A model generated the notes under the pieces. The model was not told where the DNA came from. It saw only the letters and a list, made by a program, of their open reading frames with translations, and made no database searches. Source: Wolbachia endosymbiont of Folsomia candida (GTDB lineage Bacteria; Pseudomonadota; Alphaproteobacteria; Rickettsiales; Anaplasmataceae). From it: a stretch of DNA of 64,000 nt. The position numbers were made by a program, and so were the translations under genes. Within the stretch, counting starts at the first letter, position 1; each line of letters opens with the position of its first letter. Positions 62,206 to 64,000 of this stretch are shown one piece after another. The stretch is taken from positions 1,736,001 to 1,800,000 of the forward strand of contig NZ_CP015510.2 in the NCBI RefSeq assembly GCF_001931755.2, in the 5' to 3' direction.

Positions 62206-64000
62206 CTATTCAACCGTAACGGATTTAGCTAAATTTCTTGGGTGATCAGCATCTAATCCTTTTTCAACTGCGGTGAAGTAAGCAAGAAGTTGCATAGCAA
62301 CATTATAAATAATAGGAGAGATAAAACTGTCAACTTCAGGAAGTTGGACTACGTCTTCACAAATATCTTTTAGAAATGGCTCTCCCTGCTTATCGCTGAA
62401 AGCAATTACTTTGCCATTCCTTGTAACTATTTCTTGTATGTTAGACAGCGTTTTAAAAAATAAGTCATCGTAAGGAATAATTGCTATAACAAGTACAGTG
62501 GAGTCTATCAGAGCAATTGAACCATGCTTCATTTCTCCTGCTGCAATACCAATGGCATTAATATATGAAAGCTCCTTTATTTTTAGAGCGCCTTCCATCG
62601 CAACTCCATATGAACTTCCCCTGCCAATTAAAATAACGTTGTTATATTTCAAGATGTTACTTGCTACACATTGTATTTTCTGAATGTTTAAAACATATTC
62701 AACGTACTCAGGAATGGAATTGATAGCGTTACTTAATTGCTTTAAATTGTTTTCATTTAAGACACCTTTTATCTTTGCAAGCTCAACTGCAAAGCACATT
62801 AAAATAGCGAGCTGGCTTGAGAATGTTTTTGTTGAGGCAACACCAATTTCTGGTCCAGCCAGAGTATGTAATACAATATCTGATATTTTTTCTATACTAC
62901 TACTGGGCGTGTTAGTTATACTGATAATAGTTTGCCCTTGTGATTTCGCGTAACGTAATGCCTCCATAGTATCTGCAGTTTCTCCAGATTGAGAAAGAAA
63001 TAACCCAACACCTCCTTTCTCCAAGTGAGCATTACTGTACCTAAACTCCGATGAAATTTCTAAATGGACACGAATGCGAGCTATACTCTCCAGCCAATAT
63101 TTAGCTATTAGTCCAGCAAAATAAGATGAACCGCATCCAATTATAGTAATATGAGAAAGTTCAGAAAATAATTCCTTGTTTTCAAATAGAACAGATTTAT
63201 ATTTTTTGTAAAATTGATTTATCGTGTTATTTAAAGCACATGGCTGATCGAAAATTTCTTTTAGCATAAAGCTAGAGTAACCATTTTTGCTGATTAAAAA
63301 ATTGTTCAGACTATTACTCTCTATGCTACGTTCAACCTGTATACCATTATTGTATATTTCAACCTCACCAAATTTTATTACTGCAATATCACCATTTTCC
63401 AAATGCGATACTCTTTCCACAAATGAACTTAGGGTATTAGAGTCGGATGCAGCAAACACCGCACCACAGTTATAACCTATTGCTAAAGGTAAATTTCTTT
63501 TTGCAACAAATAAAGTGTCTGGATATTCTGCAAACAATAAAACTAAAGCAAATGAGCCGTGTAGATTATTCAAACACTTGAACAAAGCATCAATGGGAGA
63601 CAATCCTTCACTCAGATATAAAGTCAATATGTTTGGTATAACTTCAGTATCAGTATCAGTATTAAAAAGGATTCCTCTCTCTTCTAGATCCTTTTTTAGT
63701 AAGTTATAATTTTCAATTATGCCATTGTGAGCAACAACAACCTTATTTGTATGAATTGGATGAGCGTTTTTAAGAGTTGGGACACCATGTGTAGCCCAGC
63801 GAGTATGGGCTATGCCAATTGTGCTGCTGGATATTTTGCTATCATTTATGATCCTGCAGAGCTTTTCAACTCTACCTTCTGATTTTTTAACTTCTATTTC
63901 ACCTTCCTTATTTATGATGGCTATGCCTGCAGAATCATAACCTCTATACTCCAACTTCTGTAATCCAGTCAATAAAGTTTGTACTACTGAATCACCATTA
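62206..64000 (-). CDS. glmS: Glucosamine-fructose-6-phosphate aminotransferase GlmS (5' end outside window)
   Basis: Makes glucosamine-6-phosphate from fructose-6-phosphate and glutamine, the entry step to UDP-GlcNAc and lipid II. The frame continues through the window edge (NGDSVVQTLLTGLQKLEYRGYDSAGIAI); only the first dozen or so residues with the N-terminal Cys are missing. Glutaminase domain: AHTRWATHGVPTLKNAHPI, VVAHNGIIENY. SIS domains: IIGCGSSYFAGLIAKYWLE, SQSGETADTMEALRYAK, STKTFSSQ. The C-terminus HPRNLAKSVTVE matches the family end exactly. With murB, dapD and argD it supports peptidoglycan-precursor synthesis. Confidence 0.94.
   Translation of the reverse strand, partial: NGDSVVQTLLTGLQKLEYRGYDSAGIAIINKEGEIEVKKSEGRVEKLCRIINDSKISSSTIGIAHTRWATHGVPTLKNAHPIHTNKVVVAHNGIIENYNLLKKDLEERGILFNTDTDTEVIPNILTLYLSEGLSPIDALFKCLNNLHGSFALVLLFAEYPDTLFVAKRNLPLAIGYNCGAVFAASDSNTLSSFVERVSHLENGDIAVIKFGEVEIYNNGIQVERSIESNSLNNFLISKNGYSSFMLKEIFDQPCALNNTINQFYKKYKSVLFENKELFSELSHITIIGCGSSYFAGLIAKYWLESIARIRVHLEISSEFRYSNAHLEKGGVGLFLSQSGETADTMEALRYAKSQGQTIISITNTPSSSIEKISDIVLHTLAGPEIGVASTKTFSSQLAILMCFAVELAKIKGVLNENNLKQLSNAINSIPEYVEYVLNIQKIQCVASNILKYNNVILIGRGSSYGVAMEGALKIKELSYINAIGIAAGEMKHGSIALIDSTVLVIAIIPYDDLFFKTLSNIQEIVTRNGKVIAFSDKQGEPFLKDICEDVVQLPEVDSFISPIIYNVAMQLLAYFTAVEKGLDADHPRNLAKSVTVE

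Overview
The window is AT-rich, gene-dense alphaproteobacterial DNA that reads as a Wolbachia chromosome (Rickettsiales, Anaplasmataceae). This rests on the gene set (PutA, lipid II and mDAP genes, IHF-alpha/MerR pair, a proline/phosphate/dicarboxylate transporter set, an ankyrin-repeat protein), on several insertion sequences (IS5-like, IS481-like in three copies, IS110-like), and on dense small palindromic repeats between genes. The strain or supergroup cannot be fixed from the sequence alone.

Layout. 0-6 kb: end of an IS5-like element, a repeat-rich orphan protein, purQ-pstA, a GNAT acetyltransferase, rplS-trmD. 6-10.5 kb: overlapping purC-ubiE-ftsW, then pyrE and a dicarboxylate symporter. 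10.5-14 kb: two members and one fossil of a Gly/Ala-rich membrane protein family, convergent with a type I secretion ABC transporter. 14-24 kb: small orphan gene, zinc-ribbon protein, dapD, an ankyrin protein that ends in a CaaX-like box, putA, lgt, smpB, mnhE. 24-28.8 kb: orphan membrane and repeat proteins and IS481-like copy 1. 28.8-35.8 kb: aspS, an SH3-like secreted protein, an MFS transporter, ihfA-merR, hemC-murB. 35.9-39.7 kb: three more members of the Gly/Ala-rich family in tandem, separated by duplicated 5' ends of secD, murB and hemC, and then intact secD, which carries an in-frame palindromic repeat. 39.7-47.7 kb: acetyltransferase, outer-membrane barrel protein, an 1183-residue HExxH protein, IS481-like copy 2 and a frameshifted IS110-like element. 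47.8-57 kb: orphan cluster with a MITE exapted into a coding sequence, tRNA-Leu(CAG), tldD, coiled-coil protein, acpP-fabF, ispA, FKBP-like and PAS/degenerate-GGDEF proteins. 57-64 kb: two-TM/coiled-coil orphan, histidine kinase, argD, IS481-like copy 3 and glmS, which runs off the right edge.

How the genes fit together. purQ/purC/pyrE serve nucleotide synthesis. glmS/murB/dapD/argD/ftsW fit the lipid II precursor pathway retained by Wolbachia. acpP/fabF, ispA, ubiE and hemC serve lipid, isoprenoid, quinone and heme synthesis. secD, lgt, the T1SS ABC protein and the barrel protein serve the envelope. The accessory genes (ankyrin-CaaX, zincin, repeat proteins, Gly/Ala-rich membrane family) are the likely host-interaction layer; several are preceded by good sigma70-type promoters. 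The most notable signals are the CaaX-ending ankyrin protein, two cases where small mobile repeats have become protein-coding, and the duplication history of the Gly/Ala-rich membrane family next to secD.
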